Below are positions 8,517 through 16,783 of a DNA stretch of 64,000 nucleotides, in pieces (the first letter of the stretch is position 1; each line of letters begins with the position of its first letter). This stretch comes from Sphingobacterium sp. CZ-UAM (GTDB lineage: Bacteria; Bacteroidota; Bacteroidia; Sphingobacteriales; Sphingobacteriaceae): contig NZ_MTCM01000006.1 in assembly GCF_002000245.1 (NCBI RefSeq), positions 62,001-126,000 of the forward strand, written 5' to 3'. The translations under genes were made by a program, and so were the position numbers. The notes under the pieces were generated by a model. It did not search any database, had not been told where the DNA came from, and was given only the letters and a program-made list of their open reading frames with translations.

Positions 8517-9083
8517 ATGCAGAAGGAAAAGGCGAAAGAAAGAATCATACTAGGGATCGATCCAGGGACAGTAGTGCTTGGATATGGAATTATCAAAGAA
8601 GTTGGCAATACCATCTCCCTTATTTCAATGGGTGTCATCAAAATGGGCCATCTCGATGACCATGCATTAAAATTGCAACGTATCTTCAAAAAGACCTCTG
8701 CATTAATGCAAGAATATAATCCAGATTGTGTCGCGCTGGAATCTCCTTTCTATGGCAAAAATATTCAGGTTATGCTCAAACTGGGAAGGGCACAGGGGGT
8801 TGCTATGGCAGCTGCACTGGCCCAGGATATTCCGATCTTTGAGTATTCACCCAGAAAAATAAAACAGTCAGTCACCGGAAATGGAAATGCTACGAAAGAA
8901 CAGGTTTCTGCCATGCTCAAAAATCTATTAAAATTTGAGGAAACACCTCAGTTTCTTGATGCGACAGATGGACTGGCAATTGCTGTTTGCCATTCGTTTC
9001 AAAAAAATAGTGCTACTGGTAGCGGAAAATCCTATTCCGGCTGGTCCTCTTTTATCAAAGAAAACAAAGACCGGATTAAGTAG
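8517..9083 (+). CDS. ruvC: Crossover junction endodeoxyribonuclease RuvC
   Basis: Holliday-junction resolvase, 188 residues from the ATG at 8517 (a TTG lies six bases earlier). The RNase H-like active site is complete: Asp in LGIDPGT, Glu in ALESPFYG, and two Asp in LDATDGLA (residues 15, 75, 148 and 151 counted from this ATG). It resolves four-way junctions in recombination and repair together with RuvAB. ruvA and ruvB are not adjacent here. The stop codon abuts the stop of the convergent kinase-like gene with no spacer. Confidence 0.95.
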   Translation: MQKEKAKERIILGIDPGTVVLGYGIIKEVGNTISLISMGVIKMGHLDDHALKLQRIFKKTSALMQEYNPDCVALESPFYGKNIQVMLKLGRAQGVAMAAALAQDIPIFEYSPRKIKQSVTGNGNATKEQVSAMLKNLLKFEETPQFLDATDGLAIAVCHSFQKNSATGSGKSYSGWSSFIKENKDRIK

Positions 9084-10130
9084 TTACATCTGCACCTGCC
9101 GGATGACATTTTTCACATTTAATTCGACAATATCAGTCATTGTCTTACATTTCAAATAAGAATTATTCTGATAAAACTCCGCGTAACCCTCACGCAATTG
9201 CTTAATATTTTCTGGAGTTGAGAGAACCTGCATCTGCGAAGCATCTCTAAGGTCAGCGATCCGGTGCCGCTCACTCCGTACCCTATGCACAATCGAAGAC
9301 CGCTCCTCCTGTTGGTATTGCAATACCGTTTTTTCGGTCAAATGCTCCATCGCGAGCTTAACATATGGATAGTTCTCTTTAAAAAATTGGGGCATATATA
9401 CTTTTGGGTTCCCCTCATAAAACTGTTGGTCAAAATCGATTGCCCTGATCCTAAACTGAAAATCATCAAAGTCAGGCGTAATCTGCATGACAAAATTATA
9501 AGCCCGCATATCCCCCAGCAAGGTGATGATACAACGCTCATTAAACTTGACAAATTCCTTCGAAATCCGTGTCAAATTGTAATCCGGCGTGAACATCCTT
9601 GTTTGGGAAAATATATCGCCGGGAATACCAACAATATGTTCTTCTACCAATGTATCCTGATCCACCATATAATTGACCTGATTCGGAGATAATATTTCCT
9701 CCAGTTCCAATCCGTAGATCCGTGATGCATCCGCCTGTTTGATATAAAAATAATCATAAACGTCATTTAATCGGTTTACGATACGGATCCGAAATGGTCT
9801 TGTATTACCAAAACCACAGTACTCCACGCGGTCGATATATTTGTGCTGTACAATACGTGTGTTGCCCGAAGCTTTAAGCTTTGCATAGATGACCTTTAAC
9901 CCGTCATATAGCTGATCAATGAGATACTGAGGATAGAGTGGTGTCTCCCAAAATGTATCATTACCAAATTTGTCCATGACCGGTACGGTCTCTGTAAAAT
10001 TCAATAGATCCTTATAACCGATGGGTAACTTTTCATCCCGTTGATATAGCTTAAGATATTTATGAAGCCCTTCTCCCACTTCAAAGATCGGCTTCTTCCT
10101 CGAAATCTTTACATCCTGAACTTCTTCCAT
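9084..10130 (-). CDS. Protein with kinase-like fold motifs, unknown function
   Basis: A 348-residue protein with no signal peptide or membrane segment and no family I can name. Several motifs fall in the order of a protein-kinase/HipA-type fold: a Lys in DYFYIKQAD, a Glu-rich helix GLELEEIL, a catalytic-loop-like LGDMRAYNFV with Asp and Asn five residues apart, and IDFDQ in place of DFG 25 residues after the first Asp. The longer reading starts with GTG at 10196; I prefer the ATG at 10128-10130 because the extra 22 codons fall in a dispersed intergenic repeat. Function is not assigned; a kinase or pseudokinase is a hypothesis. Confidence 0.65.
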   Translation of the reverse strand: MEEVQDVKISRKKPIFEVGEGLHKYLKLYQRDEKLPIGYKDLLNFTETVPVMDKFGNDTFWETPLYPQYLIDQLYDGLKVIYAKLKASGNTRIVQHKYIDRVEYCGFGNTRPFRIRIVNRLNDVYDYFYIKQADASRIYGLELEEILSPNQVNYMVDQDTLVEEHIVGIPGDIFSQTRMFTPDYNLTRISKEFVKFNERCIITLLGDMRAYNFVMQITPDFDDFQFRIRAIDFDQQFYEGNPKVYMPQFFKENYPYVKLAMEHLTEKTVLQYQQEERSSIVHRVRSERHRIADLRDASQMQVLSTPENIKQLREGYAEFYQNNSYLKCKTMTDIVELNVKNVIRQVQM

Positions 10131-10140
10131 CTTTATTTTA

Positions 10141-10190
10141 GTCTTGAAATATTGAGATATTAGATATGCGTACTGAGACTTTGGTTTAAC
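10141..10190. repeat. Dispersed intergenic repeat, copy 1
   Basis: The segment ATTGAGATATTAGATATGCG followed by TACTGAGACTTTGG shares word order with segments near 32009-32056 and 40481-40620. It lies just upstream of the preferred start of the kinase-like gene and extends that reading frame only by chance. Confidence 0.4.
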
Positions 10191-10411
10191 ATACACCTGT
10201 CGCTTGCTTACTTGTCTTTTGTTTTTGATCTTTATCCTACATCTTTATCGTCTCAATGACATGAATAACAAGATAACGAAACGATCTGATAACCTTACAA
10301 TAAAATCACCTCCAAAACAATTATAAGCACTTTCAATCAAAAACATATAACATTATCAATATCAATAAGTATTTTTTATTAAATTTACATCTATAAACCG
10401 AAAATTCTTAG

Positions 10412-10419
10412 TAATTTTG
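10412..10419 (+). promoter_or_regulatory. Probable -7 box for the Lrp-family gene
   Basis: TAATTTTG matches the TAnnTTTG consensus, 49 bases upstream of the ATG at 10468. No convincing -33 TTTG is seen at the expected distance. The rest of the 271-base gap (10197-10467) is AT-rich and holds nothing else I can name. Confidence 0.35.
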
Positions 10420-10467
10420 AAATAAATTTAATTATTTTAGCTGTTGGTCAGATTTGATGTATGACCA

Positions 10468-10968
10468 ATGAATGAAACACAAAACCCATTGTTAATGGAA
10501 AATCAATATGCAAACTATGATCTAGACAATTTGGATATCCAAATCCTGTCTATTCTAATGAACGATGCTTCTATTCCTTATACTGAAATAGCGAAAAAAC
10601 TAATCGTATCAGGTGGTACCATCCACGTTAGAATGAAGAAGATGGAAGAGTTAGGTATCATCAGAGGTTCAAATCTCATTATCAATCCCCAAAAAGTTGG
10701 ATTTGACATCACTGCCTTTCTCGGTATCTATCTAGAAAAAGGTTCACAATATGCAGATGCGGTAGATAAACTGAAAGAAATCAAAGAAGTGGTTGAGTTA
10801 CATTATTGTACTGGCCAATACAGTATTTTTGCAAAAATTATCTGTAGGGACACTGTCCACCTCAGAAAAGTATTGAACGAAGATATCCAATCTGTACCTG
10901 GTATCCAGCGTACAGAGACAATTATCTCCCTTGAAGAAAGTATTAAGCGTCAGATCAGCTTAGTCTAG
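10468..10968 (+). CDS. Lrp/AsnC-family transcriptional regulator
   Basis: A 166-residue leucine-responsive-type regulator. After a short N-terminal tail comes the LDNLDIQIL winged helix-turn-helix (about residues 19-70, recognition helix around GGTIHVRMKKMEELGII). The RAM/effector domain follows (about 80-160), with the typical EVVELHYCTGQYSIFAKI strand. It would bind DNA as an oligomer and sense an amino acid. It converges on the arginine cluster and shares a bidirectional terminator with it, so control of those genes is possible but not shown by position. An alternative ATG at residue 10 is possible. Confidence 0.85.
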   Translation: MNETQNPLLMENQYANYDLDNLDIQILSILMNDASIPYTEIAKKLIVSGGTIHVRMKKMEELGIIRGSNLIINPQKVGFDITAFLGIYLEKGSQYADAVDKLKEIKEVVELHYCTGQYSIFAKIICRDTVHLRKVLNEDIQSVPGIQRTETIISLEESIKRQISLV

Positions 10969-10971
10969 TAT

Positions 10972-11004
10972 AAAAAAAGCTTCCAACAGTTGGAAGCTTT
11001 TTTT
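10972..11004. terminator. Bidirectional Rho-independent terminator
   Basis: Stem GCTTCCAA / TTGGAAGC with loop CAG, flanked by seven A (10972-10978) and seven T (10998-11004). It terminates the Lrp-family gene on the plus strand and the arginine cluster on the minus strand; the argE stop lies at its edge. Confidence 0.9.
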
Positions 11005-12067
11005 ATACGATCTTTTGTAGCATAGCTATATACAAATCAATTCCTTCTCTAATTTCATCAATATAGATAAATTCATCCGCCATATGCGATCTTGCACTAT
11101 CCCCTGGCCCCAGTTTTAACGAAGGAACCGGAATAAGCGCTTGATCACTCATCGTCGGGGATCCATATAATTTACGGCCCAGCGCAATTCCCGCCTGTAC
11201 AATAGGATGTTCTTCGGGAATAGAAGAAGATTTTAAACGAGTAGATCGAGCCGAAACTTCCGAAGATACATGAGATTTGATAATCGCTAGGGTTTCCTCA
11301 TTGGTATAAGCATCCGTTGTGCGCACATCAACGACAAAATTACAGCTAGCAGGTACTACGTTGTGCTGTGAACCCGACTGAATCATTGTCACGGACATTT
11401 TTATGGGACCCAAAGTCGCGGATGTTTTTTCAAAAGCATAATCTTTGAACCATTGAATATCACTTATCGCTCTATAAATTGCGTTATCCCCCTCATCACG
11501 TGCAGCATGGCCTGCAATTCCGATCGCATTACAGTCCAATACCATCAAACCTTTTTCCGCAATAGCTAAATCCATCAGGGTCGGCTCGCCGACGATGGCA
11601 AAATCTATAGGTCCGATATCCTCGAGTACAGATTCAATGCCGTTTCTGCCCGAGATTTCTTCCTCGGCGCTCGCAACCAGACAAAAATTATAGTTTAGGT
11701 CAGCCCGTTCATAAAAATGTAAGAAGGTTGCAATCAGTGAGACCAGACATCCGCCAGCATCATTACTACCCAAGCCGTAGAGCTTCCCCTCTTCTTCCGT
11801 CGGAGCCAATGGATCGCGGGTGTAACCAGGGTTAGCCTTCACTGTGTCATGGTGCGAATTAAGCAGGATAGTTGGCTTATCCACCGCGTAATGCTTATTA
11901 TATACCCAAACATTATTGCCCTTTCTAAAGGTTTTGACGAGCCGTTCTTTGAAAAATTCCTCAATCTGGTCAGCTGTTCGTATTTCCTCACGGCTTAGAG
12001 AGGAAAGAGCGATCAACTTTTTCAATAAAACTAAGCTATCTTTGAATAAGCTATCCTTATCCTTCAT
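11003..12067 (-). CDS. argE: M20-family deacylase of arginine synthesis
   Basis: A 354-residue metallopeptidase-type amidohydrolase. The zinc site is visible: SHHDTV (His72, Asp74), GSNDAGG (bridging Asp103) and the catalytic EEE at 136-138. In this cluster it should remove the acyl group from N-acyl-citrulline (or N-acyl-ornithine), the step after the carbamoyltransferase. Because the carbamoyltransferase here carries Val90 (see that entry), the acyl group may be succinyl. Its start overlaps the end of proC by 11 bases. Related M20 enzymes (DapE, carboxypeptidases) are less likely given the neighbours. Confidence 0.85.
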   Translation of the reverse strand: MKDKDSLFKDSLVLLKKLIALSSLSREEIRTADQIEEFFKERLVKTFRKGNNVWVYNKHYAVDKPTILLNSHHDTVKANPGYTRDPLAPTEEEGKLYGLGSNDAGGCLVSLIATFLHFYERADLNYNFCLVASAEEEISGRNGIESVLEDIGPIDFAIVGEPTLMDLAIAEKGLMVLDCNAIGIAGHAARDEGDNAIYRAISDIQWFKDYAFEKTSATLGPIKMSVTMIQSGSQHNVVPASCNFVVDVRTTDAYTNEETLAIIKSHVSSEVSARSTRLKSSSIPEEHPIVQAGIALGRKLYGSPTMSDQALIPVPSLKLGPGDSARSHMADEFIYIDEIREGIDLYIAMLQKIV

Positions 12068-12863
12068 GATATAATCCTCCTGCTTTATCCGCAGACAATT
12101 TTATCCCTTTAATAAAAGCTGAACTAAAACCATTATGTTCCATTTCGTTCAACCCAGCAATGGTACATCCCTTTGGCGATGTTACCTTATCAATCTCCCC
12201 TTCCGGATGCGCATTTGTATGCAACAATAAATCTGCAGCTCCCTTAGCGGTCTGAACAGCCATTTTTAAGGCGTCATGCGCATGGAAACCTATTTCAACC
12301 CCACCTTGTGACGCAGCGCGTATAGCACGCAGGAAAAAGGCTATTCCACAAGCACACAAGGCAGTTGCTGAAGTCATCAGGTCTTCATTTATAATGACAA
12401 CCGATCCTACGGTCTCAAACATCTTTTCTACTTCAGCAAGACTACCATCTGAAGCGTGATCACTTGCGATACAGGTCATCGATTGAGCAATAGCGATTGC
12501 CGTATTTGGCATAGCACGTACTACCGTCGCATCCTCACCCAATACCGCTTTAAGGTCAGCACAGGAAACACCAGATACGATAGAAACAAAAATCTGATTT
12601 TTCTTGTCTATTTCGGGAGCGACCTCAACCAGTACCTTTTTTAATTGCTGTGGTAATATTGCAAAAACAACAATATCAGCGCCTTTAACAGCAGCTTTGT
12701 TGTCATTACTTACAGAGAAACCCTGGCTTGCCTCCTCAGACAGTGCGTTCAGATTTCTGCGGGTCAATGTAATATTGGCAGCACTGGCAAATTCGCTTTT
12801 TACAAGCCCTTTTGCCAAGGAGAGACCGATATTGCCACTTCCGATAATAGTGACCTTTTTCAT
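12057..12863 (-). CDS. proC: Pyrroline-5-carboxylate reductase
   Basis: A 268-residue NAD(P)H-dependent reductase that converts pyrroline-5-carboxylate to proline in the cytosol. The Rossmann motif GSGNIGLSLAKGL starts at residue 8, VRAMPNTA lies near 115, and the C-terminal helical domain contains the conserved TSPKGCTIAGL segment. Its place between argB and argE follows the usual Bacteroidota arrangement, linking proline and arginine synthesis. It overlaps argE by 11 bases and follows argB by 27 bases. Confidence 0.92.
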   Translation of the reverse strand: MKKVTIIGSGNIGLSLAKGLVKSEFASAANITLTRRNLNALSEEASQGFSVSNDNKAAVKGADIVVFAILPQQLKKVLVEVAPEIDKKNQIFVSIVSGVSCADLKAVLGEDATVVRAMPNTAIAIAQSMTCIASDHASDGSLAEVEKMFETVGSVVIINEDLMTSATALCACGIAFFLRAIRAASQGGVEIGFHAHDALKMAVQTAKGAADLLLHTNAHPEGEIDKVTSPKGCTIAGLNEMEHNGFSSAFIKGIKLSADKAGGLYHEG

Positions 12864-12890
12864 AGTGGGGTTTAGATTTAGATTACATGA

Positions 12891-13688
12891 TTATTTTAAT
12901 GTCAAACAGGTGCCAAACTGCCCTTGTTGAAATAGATGTAAATTATTGGCATGACCAATATACACCTCTTGTACACCTTTATTTATTGCATTAAATGCAT
13001 TTTGTAGTTTTGGTATCATACCATCGTTGACGACGCCCGAATCTTTAAGATATTCAAATTCCTCGTATTTAATCGTTGGTATCACTGAATTCTCATCCGT
13101 TACATCCCGTAATACACCATTCTTTTCGAAGCAATAAACCAATGAAGTTTCATATAATGAGGACAGAGAGACTGCCAAAGAAGATGCGATGGTATCTGCA
13201 TTGGTATTGAGCAACTGTCCCAAACCATTATGTGTGATAGCAGAGAATACCGGAACAAATCCTGCTTCTAAAAACTTCTTTATCGCCAATGTATTTACCG
13301 AATCATGCAATAAATCTCCAACAAAACCATAGTCAATATCTTTAACGGGACGTTTTATAGCCTTAATCACATCCCCATCTGCCCCCGATAAGCCAACAGC
13401 ATCGCATTTCAATTTTTGTAATTTAGCAACTATGGTCTTATTTGTTAGTCCAGCATATACCATTGTCACTATCCTCAGCATATCCTCATCAGTTACCCTG
13501 CGGCCTTCTACCATTTGCGCCTGCAAACCAAGCTCACTCGCCAAACGTGTTGCAATTTTACCTCCGCCATGGACGAGGATCTTCTTCCCGGACAATGCGG
13601 AAAACTTCTCTAAAAAAGAATCTAACAGACCCTCATCATCGATAATATTTCCGCCAATTTTTATAATATTTAATACACTATTAGCCAT
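12891..13688 (-). CDS. argB: N-acetylglutamate kinase
   Basis: A 265-residue amino-acid kinase that phosphorylates the N-acylated glutamate in the second step of ornithine synthesis. The N-terminal IKIGGNIID and the HGGGKIATRLA substrate/ATP-loop motif are present, with GLSGADGD and the late NDGMIPKLQNA segment typical of ArgB. The length is at the short end of the family and lacks the N-terminal helix associated with arginine feedback inhibition, so the enzyme may be arginine-insensitive (inference). Gap to argF' is 51 bases. Confidence 0.92.
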   Translation of the reverse strand: MANSVLNIIKIGGNIIDDEGLLDSFLEKFSALSGKKILVHGGGKIATRLASELGLQAQMVEGRRVTDEDMLRIVTMVYAGLTNKTIVAKLQKLKCDAVGLSGADGDVIKAIKRPVKDIDYGFVGDLLHDSVNTLAIKKFLEAGFVPVFSAITHNGLGQLLNTNADTIASSLAVSLSSLYETSLVYCFEKNGVLRDVTDENSVIPTIKYEEFEYLKDSGVVNDGMIPKLQNAFNAINKGVQEVYIGHANNLHLFQQGQFGTCLTLK

Positions 13689-13739
13689 TACGCAACTTTT
13701 CCCAAATAAAAATAGTTTCTCAATAATCGAAGACCGAAC

Positions 13740-14702
13740 TTATACCAGATCTTCCAGCATTCGCTTTAAAACAACCTGTGCCGCCCAGACACGATTACTA
13801 GCCTCTTTAATAACCAATGAGTTTGGTCCATCCAAAATCTCAGATGACAACTCCAGATCCCGTCTTACGGGCAAACAATGCATGACCTTGGCATCATTTG
13901 TCAAAGACAACTTTTCATTATCCATCATCCAATCTTCATCTACCGTATACACCTCACCATATTCTTGATAGGATGACCAGTTCTTCACATAAACAAAATC
14001 AGCGTTTTTTAGACTTTCATTTAAATTTGTTGAAATTGTCGCCCCCTTCGTAAAATCCTTGCTGAGCTCATACCCCATAGGCTGTGCAATGGTAAACTCC
14101 ACAAGACCTTCTTCCTGTGCCTTACACATCCATTCCGCAAAAGAATTCGGTACTGCTTGTGGCAAAGCTTTCACATGTGGGGCCCAAGCCAATACCACCT
14201 TTGGTTTCACGGTCTTCTTATGCTCAGTGATGGTAATGATATCCGTCAAACTCTGTAATGGATGACGGGTGGCACTTTCCAAAGAAACTACAGGTACACC
14301 ACAGTATTGAATAAATTTATTAAATAAATCCTCGCTGTAGTCCTCCTCCCGGTCTTTTAATTTCGGAAAGGATCGTAAGCCAAGGATATCGCAATATTCT
14401 CCCATGACTGCTGCTGCTTCGCGGATATGTTCAACAGTACTGCCATTCATCACGACACCGTCTTGCGTTTCTAGGGCCCAGCCATCCTTGTCCATATTCA
14501 TGACCATTACATTCATACCCAAGTTCATTGCTGCTTTTTGGGTACTTAGACGTGTACGCAAACTAGGATTTAAAAACACAAGACCCAAGGTCTTATTTTT
14601 ACCAAGATCTCGGTTATCATATGGTGCTGCTTTTAAAGCTAACGCCTCTTGGACAACCTCTGCTACACTGGATACGTCCTTTACAGAGAAAAACTTTTTC
14701 AT
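13740..14702 (-). CDS. argF': N-acylornithine carbamoyltransferase (probably succinyl-specific)
   Basis: A 320-residue transcarbamylase of the special class that acts on N-acyl-ornithine rather than ornithine. The carbamoyl-phosphate loop is SLRTRLSTQ (about residues 47-55), ATRHPLQSL is the second phosphate site, and HCLPVRRDLE replaces the HCLP site of ordinary OTCases. The residue that, as I recall, fixes acyl specificity (Pro90 in the Bacteroides fragilis succinyl enzyme, Glu92 in the Xanthomonas acetyl enzyme) aligns with Val90 here in NGSTVEH. That argues against acetyl specificity. It lies 141 bases downstream of argD with a hairpin between them. Confidence 0.9.
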   Translation of the reverse strand: MKKFFSVKDVSSVAEVVQEALALKAAPYDNRDLGKNKTLGLVFLNPSLRTRLSTQKAAMNLGMNVMVMNMDKDGWALETQDGVVMNGSTVEHIREAAAVMGEYCDILGLRSFPKLKDREEDYSEDLFNKFIQYCGVPVVSLESATRHPLQSLTDIITITEHKKTVKPKVVLAWAPHVKALPQAVPNSFAEWMCKAQEEGLVEFTIAQPMGYELSKDFTKGATISTNLNESLKNADFVYVKNWSSYQEYGEVYTVDEDWMMDNEKLSLTNDAKVMHCLPVRRDLELSSEILDGPNSLVIKEASNRVWAAQVVLKRMLEDLV

Positions 14703-14784
14703 CTATATAAATCATTTATGTGGGTTTTTACTATGGCACAACGCGCCGTGCTCCCCACTTTGTTCATGTATGCTGTTGGAATAA

Positions 14785-14823
14785 CAATGATTGATCCGCT
14801 ATGATATCAGGGATCAATCATTG
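14785..14823 (-). promoter_or_regulatory. 13-bp hairpin between argD and argF'
   Basis: CAATGATTGATCC (14785-14797) is the exact reverse complement of 14811-14823, with a 13-base loop. No T tract follows on the minus strand, so it resembles an mRNA-processing or partial attenuation site inside the arginine operon rather than a full terminator. Confidence 0.5.
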
Positions 14824-14843
14824 CTATTATTTCATCTATTATC

Positions 14844-15989
14844 TTAGGCGATTGCAACCGCTTTTATATGTTCTTTTAATGCCAATAAAAATTGATCAGC
14901 ATGTTCTTTGGTTATATTCAATGCTGGTAGCAATCGAATAACGTACGGTTTTGCCTCACCTGTAAAAATACGATTCTTTAACAGAAGATCTTTTTTCACA
15001 TGCGCTAATGAAGCTGGAAGTTCTATTCCGATCATTAGCCCTCTCCCTCTTACTTCTACGATCTCTTCGATTTTCTTCAGTTCGTCAATTAGGTACTGTC
15101 CTACAAGTTGTGCATTCTCCATCAGGCGATCTTGTTGAATGACCTCCAATACAGCTAGCGCAGCGGCACAAGCCAGGTGATTACCTCCAAACGTTGTCCC
15201 CAAACTACCATGTGAAGCTTTAAACTTAGGGGAGATACTGATTGCTCCGATAGGAAAACCATTTCCCATCCCTTTTGCCATCGTATAAATATCTGCATTT
15301 ACGCCGGAATAGTCCTGGGCATAAAACAGACCTGTTCTTCCGTAACCACATTGGACCTCGTCCGCAATAAATACAGCATTATATTGGTCACAAAGCGAAC
15401 GGATCAGCTGGAGGAAACTGATCGACGCCTCTCTGATTCCGCCTACCCCTTGAATGCTTTCGATAATAACAGAAGAGATTTCTTCGCCATAAGCAGCAAA
15501 TGCTTCTTCTAAAGCTGTCTCATCATTGAACGGAAGGAAAACAACGTTCTCGGTTTCATTAACAGGTGCAACTATACTTGGATTGTCTGTAGCAGCCACC
15601 GCTAATGAGGTCCTACCATGAAAAGATTTAGAAAATGCGATGATTTTCTTTCTCTTATTATAGAAAGAAGCAAGCTTCAAAGCATTTTCGTTTGCTTCAG
15701 CACCAGAATTACAGAGAAATAAGTCATAATCAACCTTACCAGATACTTCGCCCAGCAATCGTGCAAGTTCACGCTGAATTGGAATTTCAACAGAATTAGA
15801 GTAGAATCCGATACGATTCAATTGCTCTGTAATACGTTGTACATAGTGTGGATGCGTGTGTCCGATCGATATCACGGCATGGCCACCATACAAGTCCAAA
15901 TAAGCATTTCCTTCGGCATCCCACACCGTAGATCCATTAGCTTTAACTATGTTAATAGGATTAATGGGATAAACATCAAATGGTTTCAT
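14844..15989 (-). CDS. argD: Acetylornithine/succinylornithine aminotransferase
   Basis: A 381-residue class III PLP-dependent aminotransferase that converts N-acyl-glutamate semialdehyde to N-acyl-ornithine. CNSGAEANENALKLA binds the PLP phosphate, DEVQCGYGRTG supplies the Asp that contacts the cofactor ring, and the Schiff-base Lys239 is in MAKGMGNGFPIG. It is the first gene of the cluster here; argG and argC, which often precede it in Bacteroidota, are absent. Upstream lies a TATATTTG box and the terminator of the ribosomal operon. Confidence 0.92.
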   Translation of the reverse strand: MKPFDVYPINPINIVKANGSTVWDAEGNAYLDLYGGHAVISIGHTHPHYVQRITEQLNRIGFYSNSVEIPIQRELARLLGEVSGKVDYDLFLCNSGAEANENALKLASFYNKRKKIIAFSKSFHGRTSLAVAATDNPSIVAPVNETENVVFLPFNDETALEEAFAAYGEEISSVIIESIQGVGGIREASISFLQLIRSLCDQYNAVFIADEVQCGYGRTGLFYAQDYSGVNADIYTMAKGMGNGFPIGAISISPKFKASHGSLGTTFGGNHLACAAALAVLEVIQQDRLMENAQLVGQYLIDELKKIEEIVEVRGRGLMIGIELPASLAHVKKDLLLKNRIFTGEAKPYVIRLLPALNITKEHADQFLLALKEHIKAVAIA

Positions 15990-16056
15990 CTTAATGAATT
16001 ATAGATTGATAAACGAAATAGCTTGTAATAGAAAAAGCTATCAGATTTTAGCATTA

Positions 16057-16064
16057 CAAATATA
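16057..16064 (-). promoter_or_regulatory. Probable -7 box for the arginine cluster
   Basis: TATATTTG on the minus strand fits TAnnTTTG and lies 67 bases upstream of the argD ATG, between it and the rplQ terminator. The -33 element is weak. Confidence 0.4.
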
Positions 16065-16097
16065 TCAGTTATAACGGTAGGAATGGTCATAAAATAA

Positions 16098-16126
16098 AAA
16101 AAGTCCTCTTAAAAAGAGGACTTTTT
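16098..16126 (-). terminator. Terminator of the ribosomal-protein operon
   Basis: A 13-bp stem (AAAAAGTCCTCTT / AAGAGGACTTTTT) with a 3-base loop and T tracts on both strands. It lies 20 bases past the rplQ stop and could also work in the opposite direction. Confidence 0.9.
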
Positions 16127-16146
16127 CTATGATAACGGGAACAATA

Positions 16147-16653
16147 TTATTCTCCGTCAACTTTTTCTTCACCTTCTACTTCAGCTTTTACTTCAGCAGG
16201 AGCTTCAGTTTCAGCAGGAGCAGCAGCTTTTTTAGCACCACCACGACGACGAGTAGCTTTTTTCTCAGCAGCAGCAGCTTTTTTACCGTAGATTTCGTTG
16301 TAGTCAACTAACTCGATGAAAGCCATTTCAGCGTTATCACCTAAACGGTTTTCCATTTTGATGATACGCGTGTAACCACCTGGACGGTTAGCTACTTTTT
16401 CAGAAATTTCGCGGAACAAGATAGAAACTGCGTCTTTATCTTTCAAATAAGCGAATACTGTACGACGAGAGTGTGTTGTGTCGTTTTTAGATTTAGTAAT
16501 CAACGGCTCAACGTATGTACGCAATGCTTTAGCTTTAGCCAAAGTAGTTGTGATACGTTTGTGTAGGATTAATGATGTTGCCATGTTAGCCAACATTGCT
16601 TTTCTATGGCTATCCGTACGGCCTAAGTGATTTACTTTTTTTCCGTGTCTCAT
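16147..16653 (-). CDS. rplQ: 50S ribosomal protein L17
   Basis: A 168-residue L17. The conserved core (residues 1-120, beginning MRHGKKVNHLGRTDSHRKAM) is complete. The C-terminal 45-50 residues are an Ala/Glu/Lys-rich extension (EKKATRRRGGAKKAAAP and on) absent from the E. coli protein but common in Bacteroidota. Last gene of the supercluster; a 130-base gap without visible signals separates it from rpoA. Confidence 0.96.
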   Translation of the reverse strand: MRHGKKVNHLGRTDSHRKAMLANMATSLILHKRITTTLAKAKALRTYVEPLITKSKNDTTHSRRTVFAYLKDKDAVSILFREISEKVANRPGGYTRIIKMENRLGDNAEMAFIELVDYNEIYGKKAAAAEKKATRRRGGAKKAAAPAETEAPAEVKAEVEGEEKVDGE

Positions 16654-16783
16654 TTTGATTTTATTATACTATATATACCGTTCTTGCTTTACCTAAACTG
16701 TCAGATTTTTCAAAGGCAACTGCCCGTATCATCCGGCTGTCCGTTTCAAGAGGAATTACATATAGTGGTCGCTTAATAAATTA

